Positions 10,648 to 23,700 of a stretch of DNA of 64,000 bases are shown here, in pieces. Each line of letters begins with the position of its first letter. Position 1 is the first letter of the stretch. The DNA comes from Clostridiales bacterium (lineage in GTDB: Bacteria; Bacillota; Clostridia; Christensenellales; UBA1242). A model generated the notes under the pieces. That model was not told the origin of the DNA. It did not search any database and saw nothing but the letters and a program-made list of their open reading frames with translations. The stretch spans positions 132,392-196,391 of the forward strand of contig SVIR01000001.1 of assembly GCA_015069395.1 (NCBI GenBank). Direction: 5' to 3'. Both the position numbers and the translations under genes were made by a program.

Positions 10648-11736
10648 ATGAAAAAGAAAATTTGGTCAGTTGTGTTGTGTTTTTGTCTTTTGATTCCTGT
10701 GTTTTGTTTTATAGGCTGTGGTGGAGTTTCGTTGGATACTGTAAAACAAACTTTTACATCATGGAAAGAAGCTTATGTAAATCAAAGTTCAGTTTTCAGT
10801 ACAGACACCTGTGAAGGGTATGATACTGATTATTACGTAGCTTATAATTCGTTTATAGAACAAAAAATCTCAGACAGTGTTGAAAGTTTTTCTGAGCTAA
10901 GATCCAAATATAATCTTACCTTAGCCTTTGCAAATGATTATATTGAGGCAGGAGAACATTATTTAACAATAGTAAATGAAGAAGATTTGTCTAAAAATGC
11001 AAAAAAAATGCTTAAAACCTTAAACAAATCAGCAAAAAACTGTACTGAAGCAGTGTCAGAATTTGCTGTTGCTAAAAGAGATGTAGAGGATTATTTTCAA
11101 AATTATGGTGCGATCTGGGAAGGAAATCAAGATGCAGAAGGCTCGCATTTAAACAAATTTAAAAATGTATATGCCAGTTTGATCGAAAAAAGCGTTGACC
11201 TTTCTAGCTTGATGGCAGATTTTATCAAAGAAGTAGGCATTTTAGAAATTTTTGAAAAGGTTACAATTTCTACACCTGATGTTTTGGTTGTTAGAGATTA
11301 TGTAAGTGCAAAGCTACTGCCTTTGTTTAGCAAACTTTCAATTTCTGCAACAGAAAAGAATTTGAACTGGGAAGTAACCCAAGAGACTAGCTTTAAAGAA
11401 AGAATTAATGAAATTTTAAACAGTTTGAATAGTGCCTTCAACGACTATAAAAATCATTTTGTTGACGAGGCTGGCAAAAACATCGTTATCATTGATGTGA
11501 AAGAATTTATGTCTCAAGCAGACCAATTTTTTATTTCTGCAGAAAGCTATATTGAGGCTCTTGAAGGGCTTAACATTCCAAAACTTGCTACCACATACAA
11601 AAACGATTTAGAGCAATATAAAAAGAAAAACAAATTAGCAGAAATCTACTTAGATAAAATCGAAAATTTTGTTGATGTAAATTTGGCAGAATTTTTAAGT
11701 TTTTCTGTTGAAACTATTTATGGAGAAACTATATGA
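10648..11736 (+). CDS. Putative lipoprotein, helical, unknown (start corrected from 10594)
   Basis: MKKKIWSVVLCFCLLIPVFCFIGCGG signal with lipobox-like FIGC; the upstream ORF extension overlaps the previous gene. Confidence 0.7.
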   Translation: MKKKIWSVVLCFCLLIPVFCFIGCGGVSLDTVKQTFTSWKEAYVNQSSVFSTDTCEGYDTDYYVAYNSFIEQKISDSVESFSELRSKYNLTLAFANDYIEAGEHYLTIVNEEDLSKNAKKMLKTLNKSAKNCTEAVSEFAVAKRDVEDYFQNYGAIWEGNQDAEGSHLNKFKNVYASLIEKSVDLSSLMADFIKEVGILEIFEKVTISTPDVLVVRDYVSAKLLPLFSKLSISATEKNLNWEVTQETSFKERINEILNSLNSAFNDYKNHFVDEAGKNIVIIDVKEFMSQADQFFISAESYIEALEGLNIPKLATTYKNDLEQYKKKNKLAEIYLDKIENFVDVNLAEFLSFSVETIYGETI

Positions 11737-13358
11737 ATTTAGAAAAATTGGCAGAATTGTTGTTTCCAAACAATAAATATACTGTTGAAGAATTAGAAAA
11801 GAAATATCCAAAAAGAAATCTAAAAGAGGGTGCTGAAGTAACAAGATTTGCTCCAAGCCCAACAGGTTTTATGCATTTGGGCAACTTTTTTCAAGCAACT
11901 ATAAGTTATAACATTGGAAAAAGAAGCGGGGGAGTTTTCTTTATTAGAATAGAAGATACCGATCAAAAGAGAGAGGTAAGTGGCGCAAGCGCGATCATTA
12001 TGGAGATTTTAACGAGTTATGGATATATTCCTGACGAATATCAACTTAAGGGTGGGGTGACTGTCGGTGAGTATGGGCCATATTATCAAAGTGAACGTGT
12101 AGATATTTATAAGGCTTATGCGAAAAAACTTGTCGCAGAAGGCAAAGCGTTCCCTTGTTTTTGTAAAAAAACTGAAGGGTTAAGCGACGTAAAAGAAAAG
12201 AGAGAAAAGAAATTTTCTGTAGGAATAAACGAGGATAAGGATCCTTGTAGAAATTTAACGCTAGAACAAATTGAAGAATATATAAATGAAGGCAAAAAGT
12301 TTGCTATTAGACTTAAATCAAACGGTTCTGTGGACAAAAAAGTTAAATTTTATGATGTTATTAAAGGTGAGATAGAAATGGCTGAAAATTGTTCAGACGC
12401 TATTTTGCTTAAAAATGATATGATTCCAACATATCACTTTGCTCACGCTGTAGACGACACTCTTATGGGTACAACGGTGGTTGTTCGTGGAGAAGAATGG
12501 TTGCCATCAGTTCCTTTGCACAAAGAAATTTTTGATACTTTAGGTTATAAACAACCAAAATACATTCACAACCCATTGCTTTATAAGTTAAATGAGGAAG
12601 GAAACAGAAACAAACTTTCAAAGAGAAAACATCCTGAAGCTGATATGCGTTTCTTCGACAGAGAGGGGTATGACAAACAAGCCGTTATAGAATATTTGAT
12701 AAATTTAATAAATTCGAATTTTGAAATCTGGAGAAAAAACAATCCTTCAGTGGACATTTCTGAATTTCCGTTTGATGGGTTTAATATTACTGCCAATACT
12801 CCAATTTTTGATCTTGTAAAATTAAATGACATCTCAAAAGAAATCATTTCTAGATATAGTGCAAAAAAATGTTATGAAGAACTTTTGCTTTGGGCGAGGG
12901 CTTACTCGCCTGAAAATGTAGATTATCTTGTAAAAGATAAGGATTATGTTATAAAAGTTTTAAATATTGACAGAGAAAAGCCAAAACCAAGAAAAGATAT
13001 TTACAAATGGAATATGTTTTTTGATTTGTTTGACTATATGTTTGGTGTTCCATCAAGCTACGAAGTTGAAAATCAAAAGCAGTTTGAGGAAGTTGTAAAA
13101 AATTATCAAAAATATCTCTGCTTGGATTCGAAAGATATTTGGTTTGAAAAAGTCAAAGAAATGGCTGGCGAATTGGGATATGCAACAGACAATAAGGCTT
13201 ATAAACAAAACCCAGAAAACTTTAAGGGAAATGTTGCAACTGTTTGTGAATATATAAGAGTTGCTATTACCGGAAGAAAAAATTCTCCAGATTTATATGA
13301 GATTATGAGTTTATTGGGAAAAGAAGAGGTGTTAAAAAGATTATCTCAATTTGCTTAA
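11733..13358 (+). CDS. gltX: Glutamyl-tRNA synthetase with N-terminal extension
   Basis: RFAPSPTGFMHLGNFFQA, RIEDTDQKR, KLSKRKHPEADMRFF. Confidence 0.93.
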   Translation: MNLEKLAELLFPNNKYTVEELEKKYPKRNLKEGAEVTRFAPSPTGFMHLGNFFQATISYNIGKRSGGVFFIRIEDTDQKREVSGASAIIMEILTSYGYIPDEYQLKGGVTVGEYGPYYQSERVDIYKAYAKKLVAEGKAFPCFCKKTEGLSDVKEKREKKFSVGINEDKDPCRNLTLEQIEEYINEGKKFAIRLKSNGSVDKKVKFYDVIKGEIEMAENCSDAILLKNDMIPTYHFAHAVDDTLMGTTVVVRGEEWLPSVPLHKEIFDTLGYKQPKYIHNPLLYKLNEEGNRNKLSKRKHPEADMRFFDREGYDKQAVIEYLINLINSNFEIWRKNNPSVDISEFPFDGFNITANTPIFDLVKLNDISKEIISRYSAKKCYEELLLWARAYSPENVDYLVKDKDYVIKVLNIDREKPKPRKDIYKWNMFFDLFDYMFGVPSSYEVENQKQFEEVVKNYQKYLCLDSKDIWFEKVKEMAGELGYATDNKAYKQNPENFKGNVATVCEYIRVAITGRKNSPDLYEIMSLLGKEEVLKRLSQFA

Positions 13359-13414
13359 AAACAATAAAAAATGCGTAAAAATGCGTAGTTTTTTGAATTT
13401 TTAAGGAGATTTTT

Positions 13415-14479
13415 ATGAAAAAAATAATTTTGACTGCAGATAGACCAACGGGAAACTTGCACATAGGGCACTATGTTGGTTCTATTGCGAACAGGTTAAA
13501 ACTGCAAGAGCAAAACGATTATGAAAAATACTATATAATGATTGCAGACACACAAGCATTAACGGATAATGCCGATAATGTAGATAAAGTAAAAAATAAT
13601 ATAATTCAAGTTGCAATAGATTATTTATCTGCAGGTATAGATCCAAACAAAGTGGAAATTTTTATTCAATCACAAGTTCCGGAACTTGCTGAAATGACTA
13701 TGTATTTTATGAATCTGGTCACGGTGGCAAGATTGACAAGAAATCCTACTGTAAAAGACGAAATTAAACAAAGAGGATTTGCAAACTCTCTTCCTGTTGG
13801 TTTTTTGTGTTATCCAATTAGTCAGGCTGCAGACATTTGTGCGTTTAACGCAAACTGCATTCCTGTTGGTGAAGATCAATTGCCAATGTTGGAGCAAGCA
13901 CGTGAAATTGTAAGAAGTTTTAATCACGCTTATGGAAAAGAAGTTTTGACATTGCCAGAGCCACTTTTACCTGAAAACGAGGCGTGTAGAAGATTGCCGG
14001 GTATTGATGGTGGATTAAAAATGAGTAAGTCGGCAGGAAACTGTATTTATTTAAAAGACGAGCCTGAAGAGATTAAGCGCAAGGTTATGAGTGCTTATAC
14101 AGATCCAAATCATATAAAGATTTCTGATCCGGGGAAAGTGGAAGGTAATGTTGTATTTAAGTATTTGGATGCTTTTGCAACAGACGAATCTTTCAAGAAG
14201 TTTTTGCCAGAATACAAAAATTTAGAAGAGCTTAAAGCTCATTATAGAAATGGTGGACTTGGAGATGTGAAGATTAAGTTGTTTTTAAACAATGTTCTAC
14301 AAGAACTTTTGGCTCCAATTAGAGAGCGTCGAAAAGCATTGGAAAAGGATATTGATTCGATTTATAAAATGCTTTTTGAAAATGGAAAAAAGGTTAGAAA
14401 GATTGCTGGTGAAACCATTTTGAGAATGAAAGAGGCGATGGGGCTGGATTATGAAAAACTTTTAAAAAAGGAAAATTGA
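13415..14479 (+). CDS. trpS: Tryptophanyl-tRNA synthetase
   Basis: TADRPTGNLHIGHYVGSI, GGLKMSKSAGNCIYL. Confidence 0.96.
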   Translation: MKKIILTADRPTGNLHIGHYVGSIANRLKLQEQNDYEKYYIMIADTQALTDNADNVDKVKNNIIQVAIDYLSAGIDPNKVEIFIQSQVPELAEMTMYFMNLVTVARLTRNPTVKDEIKQRGFANSLPVGFLCYPISQAADICAFNANCIPVGEDQLPMLEQAREIVRSFNHAYGKEVLTLPEPLLPENEACRRLPGIDGGLKMSKSAGNCIYLKDEPEEIKRKVMSAYTDPNHIKISDPGKVEGNVVFKYLDAFATDESFKKFLPEYKNLEELKAHYRNGGLGDVKIKLFLNNVLQELLAPIRERRKALEKDIDSIYKMLFENGKKVRKIAGETILRMKEAMGLDYEKLLKKEN

Positions 14480-14493
14480 TAAAAAATATCATT

Positions 14494-14530
14494 AAAAAAC
14501 ACGTTTTTTTTCAAAAAAATGTGTTTTTTT
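14494..14530 (+). terminator. Intrinsic terminator after trpS
   Basis: AAAAAACACGTTTTTTTTCAAAAAAATGTGTTTTTTT hairpin. Confidence 0.75.
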
Positions 14531-14678
14531 ATTGTTTTTATAATATTTTTTAAAAAATAAAAAAGTTTTTGACAAACAACAAAAAAAAGAATAAGGCGAA
14601 TTTAGATTTGTTCGATAAATACGATTAAAAACGAATTTATTATATATTATATTTATATATATTTTTTCTCAAATATCC

Positions 14679-14707
14679 TTGCTTAAAAGAGTAAAAATTT
14701 GTATAAT
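14679..14707 (+). promoter_or_regulatory. Promoter TTGCTT-17-TATAAT for the giant surface protein gene
   Basis: -35 at 14679-14684, -10 at 14702-14707; GAGGGGG RBS upstream of the ATG at 14746. Confidence 0.7.
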
Positions 14708-14745
14708 ATTTCTGTAAAATTATTTCGTCTAACCGAGGGGGAAAT

Positions 14746-17700
14746 ATGAAAAAGAAATTGTTTATTTTTATGATGCTTATTATGGGAGTTTTCTGTGGGA
14801 CTCTTGGATTTTTTAATGTTCAAGAAAGCGCTCACGCAGAGAGCCCCTTGGCGAGTACTTGGGATGGGTCTTATGAAGATTCTCTGAGTGATGTAAGTGA
14901 AGGAGACTTTATTAATGAAGGTCAGACGTATTATATTTACTCGGCCAAGGGCTTCTCATATTTTGCGTATATGGTTAGAAGTACAGGTGGCGGATACAAC
15001 AATTTTATGGGAAAGAATATCTATCTTCAAACAGACATTGACTTAGCAGGACATTCTTGGACTCCTATTGGGCAAGACTCGGTTGCTTTTGATGGAAGAT
15101 TTTATGGAAATGGTCACACCGTTTACAATTTATATGTAAATGCCAATTCGGGAACAAATGTTGGTTTATTTGGCACTTTAGGTGCAAATGCAGTAATTGA
15201 TAATTTACATATTAAGAATTTAGATATAAGTACTAGTGGGGTTACAAATGTTGGTGGGTTAGCAGGATCGTCGCAAGCACTAATTACAAGATGTTCTACA
15301 GAAGGTTCTATTGATGCAAGTGGAGCTAAAAATGTTGGTGGATTGATAGGAAATGTTTCTAGAACATCTGGAGAAGGCATTGACAATAGCTTTTCTGATG
15401 TTGATATAAACGTTTCAAGTTCAACAGATCTCTCTGTAGGTGGGCTTGCTGGTTTGTACGCTTCTACAACGCTTAACACTAGTTATGCGAGTGGAAATAT
15501 AGAAGTTTCAAGCAGTGAGGCCTATGTTGGGGGACTTTTTGGACATACTACTGGTTCGATTTCTATCACCAATGCTTATAGTATTGGTGATATTTCCATT
15601 TCTAATATGAGCAATTCTAGAATAGGTGGAATAGCTGGTTATGTAGAAAGTGGCTTTAGGTTTAATGTTGGATATTATGGTGGTGCGATTGTTGAAGAAA
15701 CTGCAAGCACTACTTCTAGAATTGCTGGTTTTGTTGGAAACTTTGGAACAACAAGCACAGCTTCAACAAGTTTAAGAAATATGCTTTTCTTAGGTTCGTT
15801 TAATGTTAAAACTACCTATGCTCCTTTCTATAACAAGACCTATACGGCTTCTTCTTTGACCGAGTCTAGAGTTTATTGTTCTAGTGATTATAGCGCAAGT
15901 GGAATTTATTACTTGAATGAATTGGCTACAACCGAGAGTTTTTATAGCGCCATTAGGTATTGGGGAAGTGAAAGTGAATGGGATTTTTCACTTGAAGGCG
16001 ATTGGGGAATGAATTTCGGAAAAAACGAAGGGTTTCCTTATTTGCTTGGTTGCGACAATTTAGGAAATGCAAACAATGACTTAGAGCATTCATTTGTAAA
16101 TATTTTGGAGGGCTCTGGTACTGCTGCAGATCCTTATCAAATCAAAACTGCAGGAGATTTGGGGTGGCTGGCATTTAATTATGAAAGTTTTAGTTCACAA
16201 ACGGAGTATTTTGCTCTGCAAAATGATATCGACTTAAGTGGAAGATCTTGGTATTCAATTGGAAATGAAGAGGATCCTTTTAGCGACGTTTTTGACGGAA
16301 ATGGCTTTGGAATATCAGGTATGACTTGTTCTATTCAAGAGAAGAATTCTTATCACGGCCTTTTTGGAGTGGCTAAAAATGCTGTAATTAAAAATTTAAA
16401 CGTAAACAATACTAAATTTTTGAATGAGGGAACTGGAGTTAATAGCCTTTATGGAAACTTCGTAGGACTTGTGCAAGGAAATGTTTATTTTATCAACTGT
16501 ATTAGTTACGTTGACGGAGAAGGAATTGACGAAAACGTAGTTGTTTATGACAATATTGGTGGACTAGCAACAGGAGCCAAAATATTTTTGTATTACGGAA
16601 GATTGAACACAAACATAAGTATGGACATTTTGACTGGCTCATTTAAAATCCCTACAGGCATTTCTTTTACTACTGGTTATGATATGATTGTAGATGGCAC
16701 AGGTGGACAATTTTATGCGACAGATGGTTCGATTTATTTAGGCAGATATCATTTGCTTGTTGCCGAAAACGGAAGTGTTGCTCAGACACTAAGTTCTACA
16801 GGAAAGGTGATTGACGCTACTTTTGGACGCACTGCTTTGCCAGGGCTTTCAACAAACTATGGAATAAAAGATGTTTTGATTATGAAAGGCTTTAAGCTGC
16901 TTGGATATCGTTATGTTCATGACGACTCGGCAGTTTCTGTAAGTTCAGATTTTACTTTAACAGGCATTGATGTTTCAAAAAATCCAGTCAAAGGTATCTA
17001 TGCGGTATGGGAAAATAGAGGTTGGAGTGAAGACGGCATTGATCCTGACACTGCTATGAAAGTTAAGGTGATTTATAATGCTTACGAACAATATTATTAC
17101 ACTACACAAGACCTAGATTATTCTTCTGATTCGTTGTGGCAACGTGATAGTGACGGAAACGTTTATGTGACATATTATTATGAATACGACTCGTATTTGG
17201 GAGAAAATGCGGCATTGACGCAAGTGCCTGTTTATACAAAAAGTGAAACGAGAGTTTATTTGAGGGGGAATGATTTTAATATCGCAGGTCTTTACAAAAC
17301 TTTTGATAGGGGCGCGTTTAAAAACAGCATTATGGATTCTCTTGGCAGAGTTTTTGTAAATGACGATATGACTTTCTATGCAGAGTGGGAAGGCAGAGCA
17401 GACGCTACGCATCAAGTTTCAGTAGAATTTTTAACAGCTGATGGAGATGCTGGAGAATTTAATGTAGCAGATGTTGTCGAATCGCTTTCAATGTACAAAT
17501 ATTATGGTTCAGCTTTTACAAACCCAACAGCTGAAAGAATTTTGAGTTCGGGACAAACAAAAATCGAATATGATTATGATGCTGTTTTGAGTTATTCAAA
17601 AGATACATATTCGCAGTTTACGTTGGAGATTAAAGAAGGATATTCTTTTTCAAATTTGGCGCAATATGTTTATTCAAGTAAAAATGTGTTGGATACAAAC

Positions 17701-20700
17701 TTTGGTTTGTTGGCAAACTCAACGCCAAAAACTTTTGTAAGGGCAGATGGTGTAGCTACTTTCAACCAAGCGAAATTTTATAATATGGTTGGGGATTATG
17801 TAATCAAAATAACTCTCCAACGAAACATTCAAACTTTTGATGTGGCTACAGGTGGTGGAGTGTATTTTGGACTTTCTCCAAAAATTGCCGACTATTCTGA
17901 TGTTGCAATTAGAAAAGGAAACGAATTTTTAAGGGTTGAGACACTTGGTTTTAATTGCGAAAACCTTGTTGGCTATGACTGGATAAATCATAAATTGCTC
18001 TGTTCTACAGAGGCTAGGGGGCTTGGAGATGTAACGTCTGAATACATAGAAAATGACACTGTTTATTTGAGATATTCATTTAGTGCTTCTGCATCAAGAT
18101 ATTTTTCATATAAATTGAGTTATAATAACGATGGAACAACAACCGTTGCAATGCACGAAGTTGACCAAAATTTGGTTGAACAAGATTGGATTATTTCTTT
18201 AACCTATTCTTCCCCTAATGCGTTTAAGGCTGAATATTACACAGATTCAACTTTTGCTTTTATATTCTCAACGGAAGAAGATAAAAACATTTTCGAAAAA
18301 CTTTCACCAAAAACAGGAGAAGCAGAAAATTTTGAGATGTATGAATTGCTTTCAAATGCTGATGGTGTAACAAAAGCTTATATGACATTTACAAACCTTA
18401 TAGAACTGAAAAATTCTTATGGTGTTAGATTGAATGTTGAAGCTGTCACAGCTTATATTGAAGCTTTGTTTGTATTCCAAATGGTTGATGCTAATGGAAA
18501 TCAAATCATTGGATCCAATCTTCCACAAGGAAATGCAACGTCAATCAATACTTCACAAAGAACAACGGGATATTTTGATATAAGAGCAACTGATTATTGG
18601 AGACCAACAAGCGTATATAGCATTAAGGTTTCAGACGTGAACTTGGCTACAGAAGAATTGAGCCAAGCCTTTGAAACAGAATTTAATGCAAATTATTCAT
18701 ATCGCCTAAGTGTTGAGGAGACTTATTATCAAAAAGGCGAAGATATCCCCACTTATTTTGAACAAGATACACTCAGATTGGATTATGGTTTTGAGGCTGA
18801 CGCTATAGCTCCAGGCTTTTATGTAGTTAAAATTGTTTGCGAAAAAGTTTATTATTCGATTGATTATCAAGCAAAATTTGTAGATGTTGCGTTTGCTAGT
18901 GATCAAGAAATGTTTGAAAATTTGGTAGACGACGAAACATTTAATGGCTCGGTATCTGCAAAGGTAGGTGGAAGCAATTATGCTAGTGGTGCAGAAACTA
19001 TTTCTTACGACTCAAACATTTTGATGGAAACAGTTTTGGGAGACAATAATGCTTTTTCGCTTTATGGTTGGATAATCATTGATTGTACTGGTTCATTCGA
19101 ATTCTTAAATTTAAGAACCGACACTTTAGAATTTGTTTATTATCATAAAAATGCACAAACGTCAAACAAAACGCATAAAACTGGAAACAGATTCAATCTT
19201 TCTGTTTATGCTGTTTATCAAAAGAAAGAAGTAAGAGTTTCTTTGAGTAATGTGGCTATTGTTTCTGATTACAATGGTGAAGGCTATGATAGAACATATG
19301 AAAACGGCTCGATTGGTTTTGAAATTGAAATGTCGAGTGTGGACGAAAACATTCTAGACAACACCTTTTTATATCAATATAATCAAGCAGAAAAAGGAGC
19401 TTTGGGATCATTATATCTCGAAAAAGAAGACCTTGGCTCAGCATATTACTTTGTTGGTTTCCAAATTCTTTATGAAGGCTCAGCAATTCTAGTTGAGAAT
19501 GATATTTGGCAATATGACAACCTAGAAAGTCATGCGATTGATTTATATGACGAAGTAAGAAATTATGTCGAAAACTATGACTCTACGATAATGTCCTTGA
19601 ATTTTGAATTGGTTCCTATTTTAAAGCAAAAAACGGCGACTCTTTATTTCTATTCGGGGACTGGTGAAGACAATCAATACGGAGATTTGGAAAACGGAGC
19701 TGTTTTTGATGCTTTGGAAAACTCTACAACTGACAATGTTTATATAATAGAAAATGTAATAGCAGATCAATCTTATTATTTGAATTATGAGCTTGCTGTT
19801 ACTTTGAATGGACAAGAAAAAACCGTTATTTTGGACGACGAATTTTTCTTGCGTACTGGTTATGACAAACCAAATACAAAGTATTGGGCTTATGAGACAA
19901 GTGAAGAAAAGACGGGAACTTTGACATTCTCTCAATTTGTATTAAATGACGATTATTTTGCAAATAATGACGAGTTGAGCCCTGACATTCATTTTTATAG
20001 AGTTTGGTCTACAATTACATACACTCTTACATTTAATGAAAATGGTGGAACTTTTGTAGGCAATGTTCAAAATATGATTGATTTTGAATATAAAAGGGCT
20101 TATTCTCAACAGGCAAAAGTTAGTGCTTTGTCAAGCATAGAAAATCCTGGTTACGCACTTGCTGGTTGGACATATAATGGTACACTTATTTTTGATAGTG
20201 AAGGAGAATTGCTTGACTCGACTATTTTGTTTAATGAAGAAACCGAATACACTATGCCATCGTCTCTTGAATTGTTTGCTAGTTGGGAACAAAGACCTTA
20301 TAAGATAAAACTTAATTTCAACAAAGCAAATTCTATTTCAGTTGCCGGAGAAGTGGTTGAAGGTGTTGATTATATAGAATTTGAATTGGATTATGGAAGC
20401 TCTTTTGAAAATCTAATTTACAATGGAGAAACGGTTGAACTTTCAGATATTGTTGCCACAAGAGAAGGCTTTGATTTTAAAGGAATTTATGCGTATAACC
20501 TAATAGAGCAACAAATAGAAAATGAAACACTATTTTTAATGACAATTCCAGGTGTTGTACTAAGCAGAGAATATGCTCTTGAGCTTTATACAAAGTGGAC
20601 TTTTAAAGAAAATTATTTGTCAATGAGATTTGTTTCAAACACATTTAATAAGACTGTTTATGATGGAAAAACAAGAACTGTAGATTTGGTAACTATGTTT

Positions 20701-23700
20701 GATGCTGGCAATGCGACCACAACTGGATATATTATTTCAACAACAGATGGATTGAGGATTCAAGTTCCTGAAACTATGGGTGTTAATATAAGAACAACAG
20801 TTGCTTGTGCTGGAGGCGAAGTTTCGGGTTATCAAATCAACGTAATAAATGCTAAATATTATTTAATAAGTTTGACTATTAATATTGCAGATACTGCAGA
20901 AGTTTTAAATGCGGGAAGCATAAATTATAGTTATGAATTTGTAGTAGAAATTGAAAAAGCTTCTTTTGCAAGTGAAATCTCGGTTTATCTTTCTGATGCG
21001 GCAAAACTTTCAAATATCAAAGAGATTATGAAGCCTTTTGTTGCAGCAAGTGACGAAATCTTAAGCAAAACGACTTTAGAGACTGTGTCAACTTTTGTAC
21101 AAACAAAAGAAGGGTTGACAGAGAAGACAAAAGACGAAATTTATGAGTATTTAATGACAAAGTATTACCTCATGACAAATACAAATGATGGAAGACTTTA
21201 CAAAACTTATAAATCTTGGACGTTTGCTGATTTTGAAGCATATAAAGTTGGCGATGTTGGTGGTTTTAATGAAGCAATTTCAAACACAAATATGTTTACT
21301 TATTACGATTATGAAAACGAGAAGACGTCTGAAGAAGTTGAACGATATACTTCTTTGAAATTAGTTTCAAATTCAGTTTCAGAAGTTTTGAATGTAAGTA
21401 TTTTCAATGTTGAAATTATAGCGACTGCAGAAAGTTTGATTGCAAACACACCTGCAAAGGCAAGACTCTATCTTTCTGGTAGTGGATTAGAGAACTATTA
21501 TTATAATGAAGGTGAGAGAGGAAACTATATTGAAATTGATGGAGCTTTTGTTTTAAAAAATATACTTAGCGTATCAAACAGTTCTTCTATTACATCTTCA
21601 TATTACAACGAAAATGAATCCGAGGTTGCTGTTTCTTGGTATGAAAATATTGGATCTGTACAAATTGCAAACAGTGGAGAAACTGGGTATCAAGTTGCAG
21701 ACAATTTGTATCTGATAGGTGATATGGTTACTTCAAACGCAGGCACTAAAGTAGGGAATACAATATACACCTATTATGGCGAAGAAAATTATTTGTTGTG
21801 GAATAATGTTTTATTGTATGTGCAAGAAGGAGAGGAATTTAGAGATGTTACTGACTTGTTTAAATTGATAGTTCCTCATGACGATAGTTATACTATACTT
21901 GGAACTGAAGGCCTTATGCAAATCAATGTCACAGCAATGCTTGCTACAATAACTGCTGGAACTTATACAGAATCTCAAATTCAATCTGCTCTGGCGAGAG
22001 GATTGTTGAGAATTACAAAAGTAACATACAGCACAGGTGCTGGGATTTCATTTAAAAATGGTGGAGCTCTTGATGTTGAAGTATTTTATGATCAAGGGGT
22101 TGCTGTTTATCAAATCTTCTCAAATGATGCAAACAGCGTATCGATTGTCGCAAACAAAATGGTTGAATCTATTGAGGTTGCTGTTTCGTCTCAATTTATT
22201 GGGGATTATATAGGGCTTAAAACATGGTCTTCGGATTTCAACGCTGACATTTTAGAAGGATTAGCTGAAAACACTTCAATAACATTTAATTTAGATTTTT
22301 CGAATGAATCTGAAATTGTTGTAGATGCAAATGGTGAAACATATAGAATGGATAATTCTAGCTTTGCAGAGCTAAATTATTATGCAATTTATTCTGACTT
22401 GGTTTTGGCTAGGTTTGATTATAATCTCCCTGAAGAAACCACTCAGACTACAGTTTTGCAATTGGGGGTTAGCACAGATATTGAACATCCACTTGTACAT
22501 GGACTTCTTTTCAAAGAAATGAAAATTCAAAGGGTAGATGGAACGTGGGTAGACTATACTTCGATGTTTCCTGGAGGAGTATTTAAAGGTGTTAACTATG
22601 ACTTCGATCCTACTGGTGTAACAGAGACAGAACTTTTGCTTGCTAAACAATTGAGGCATCGTAGCATTGTTTTGAGTGTAACTTGGTTGCCTCAAGATAT
22701 TCGATTAGATGCTAAAGAGCCTTTAGAATTTGAATATGCCGTAGGTACTTTTACAGGAATGAATTATTCTGATATCGCAGACATAGTCAACTTGAATGAA
22801 AGCATCTATACTTATACTTATACTTGGACTAATGTCGACACAGGTGTAGTGGTTTCTCAAAAAGCACAACTTGTTTTAAAAGATTATGGTGCTTATGCAG
22901 ATAGTGGAGAATACAGTTTAAAAATTTCTGCTACTGTAAATAGAAGATATATTGTTTCTGGAGCAATATCTGAAGCAGATAGTACAAAGTCTGCTAGTGT
23001 AAATTTTGTTCTGACATTTAATAGATATAAGTTGGTTGGGGTTACGCTTCCAAGCGACACGACCATTGTTTATGATGGAACGGATCACGCCTTAGACTGG
23101 ATAATTGTTGTACAATATAGCGAATATGACAATGATGCAGAGGACTATTCTGACGAAGTGTTTACACAAAATTATAACTTGTCTGTTAAAGATGGTATTA
23201 GTTTTAAAGTAAATGGTTCAACAAAAATTGAAATGAAGAATGTTGGAAGTTATACTGCCGAGATTCTCTTTAATGAAGATGCTTATGATCTTTCGTATAT
23301 AGGCACTTTTGATAGAAATTTTGTCTGTACAATTACTCCAGCAACCATAGATTTACAAGAATTTGATATTGAATTTTCTAAAAAGTTTAATGGTGAAGAT
23401 GGCATTCTCGAAGAAGAAATCTATGGTGAAAACGAAACTATAAAAGTAGAATTTACGAGAGAAGCCGGAGAAGATGTAGATACTTATGATCTTTATTTCA
23501 AAAGCAATTTGCAAACACCAAACAACAACTACAATTTTGTTTATGGTGATACCAAAGTGTTTGAAAATGGAGTTTTGACAGCTCAAGCAGCTACCACATC
23601 GGTTGGGACATTTAGTATTACTGCAACAGGAAATCTTGTCTTGTCTTATTTAGTAACACAAGAAAATCCAAATGTAATTACTGCTCCTTATGATGCCAAC

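Noticed and set aside
13365-13390. Direct repeat AAAATGCGTAAAAATGCGTAG after gltX as a terminator or regulatory site
   Set aside because: Direct repeat in A-rich sequence, no stable hairpin; too short to be meaningful.
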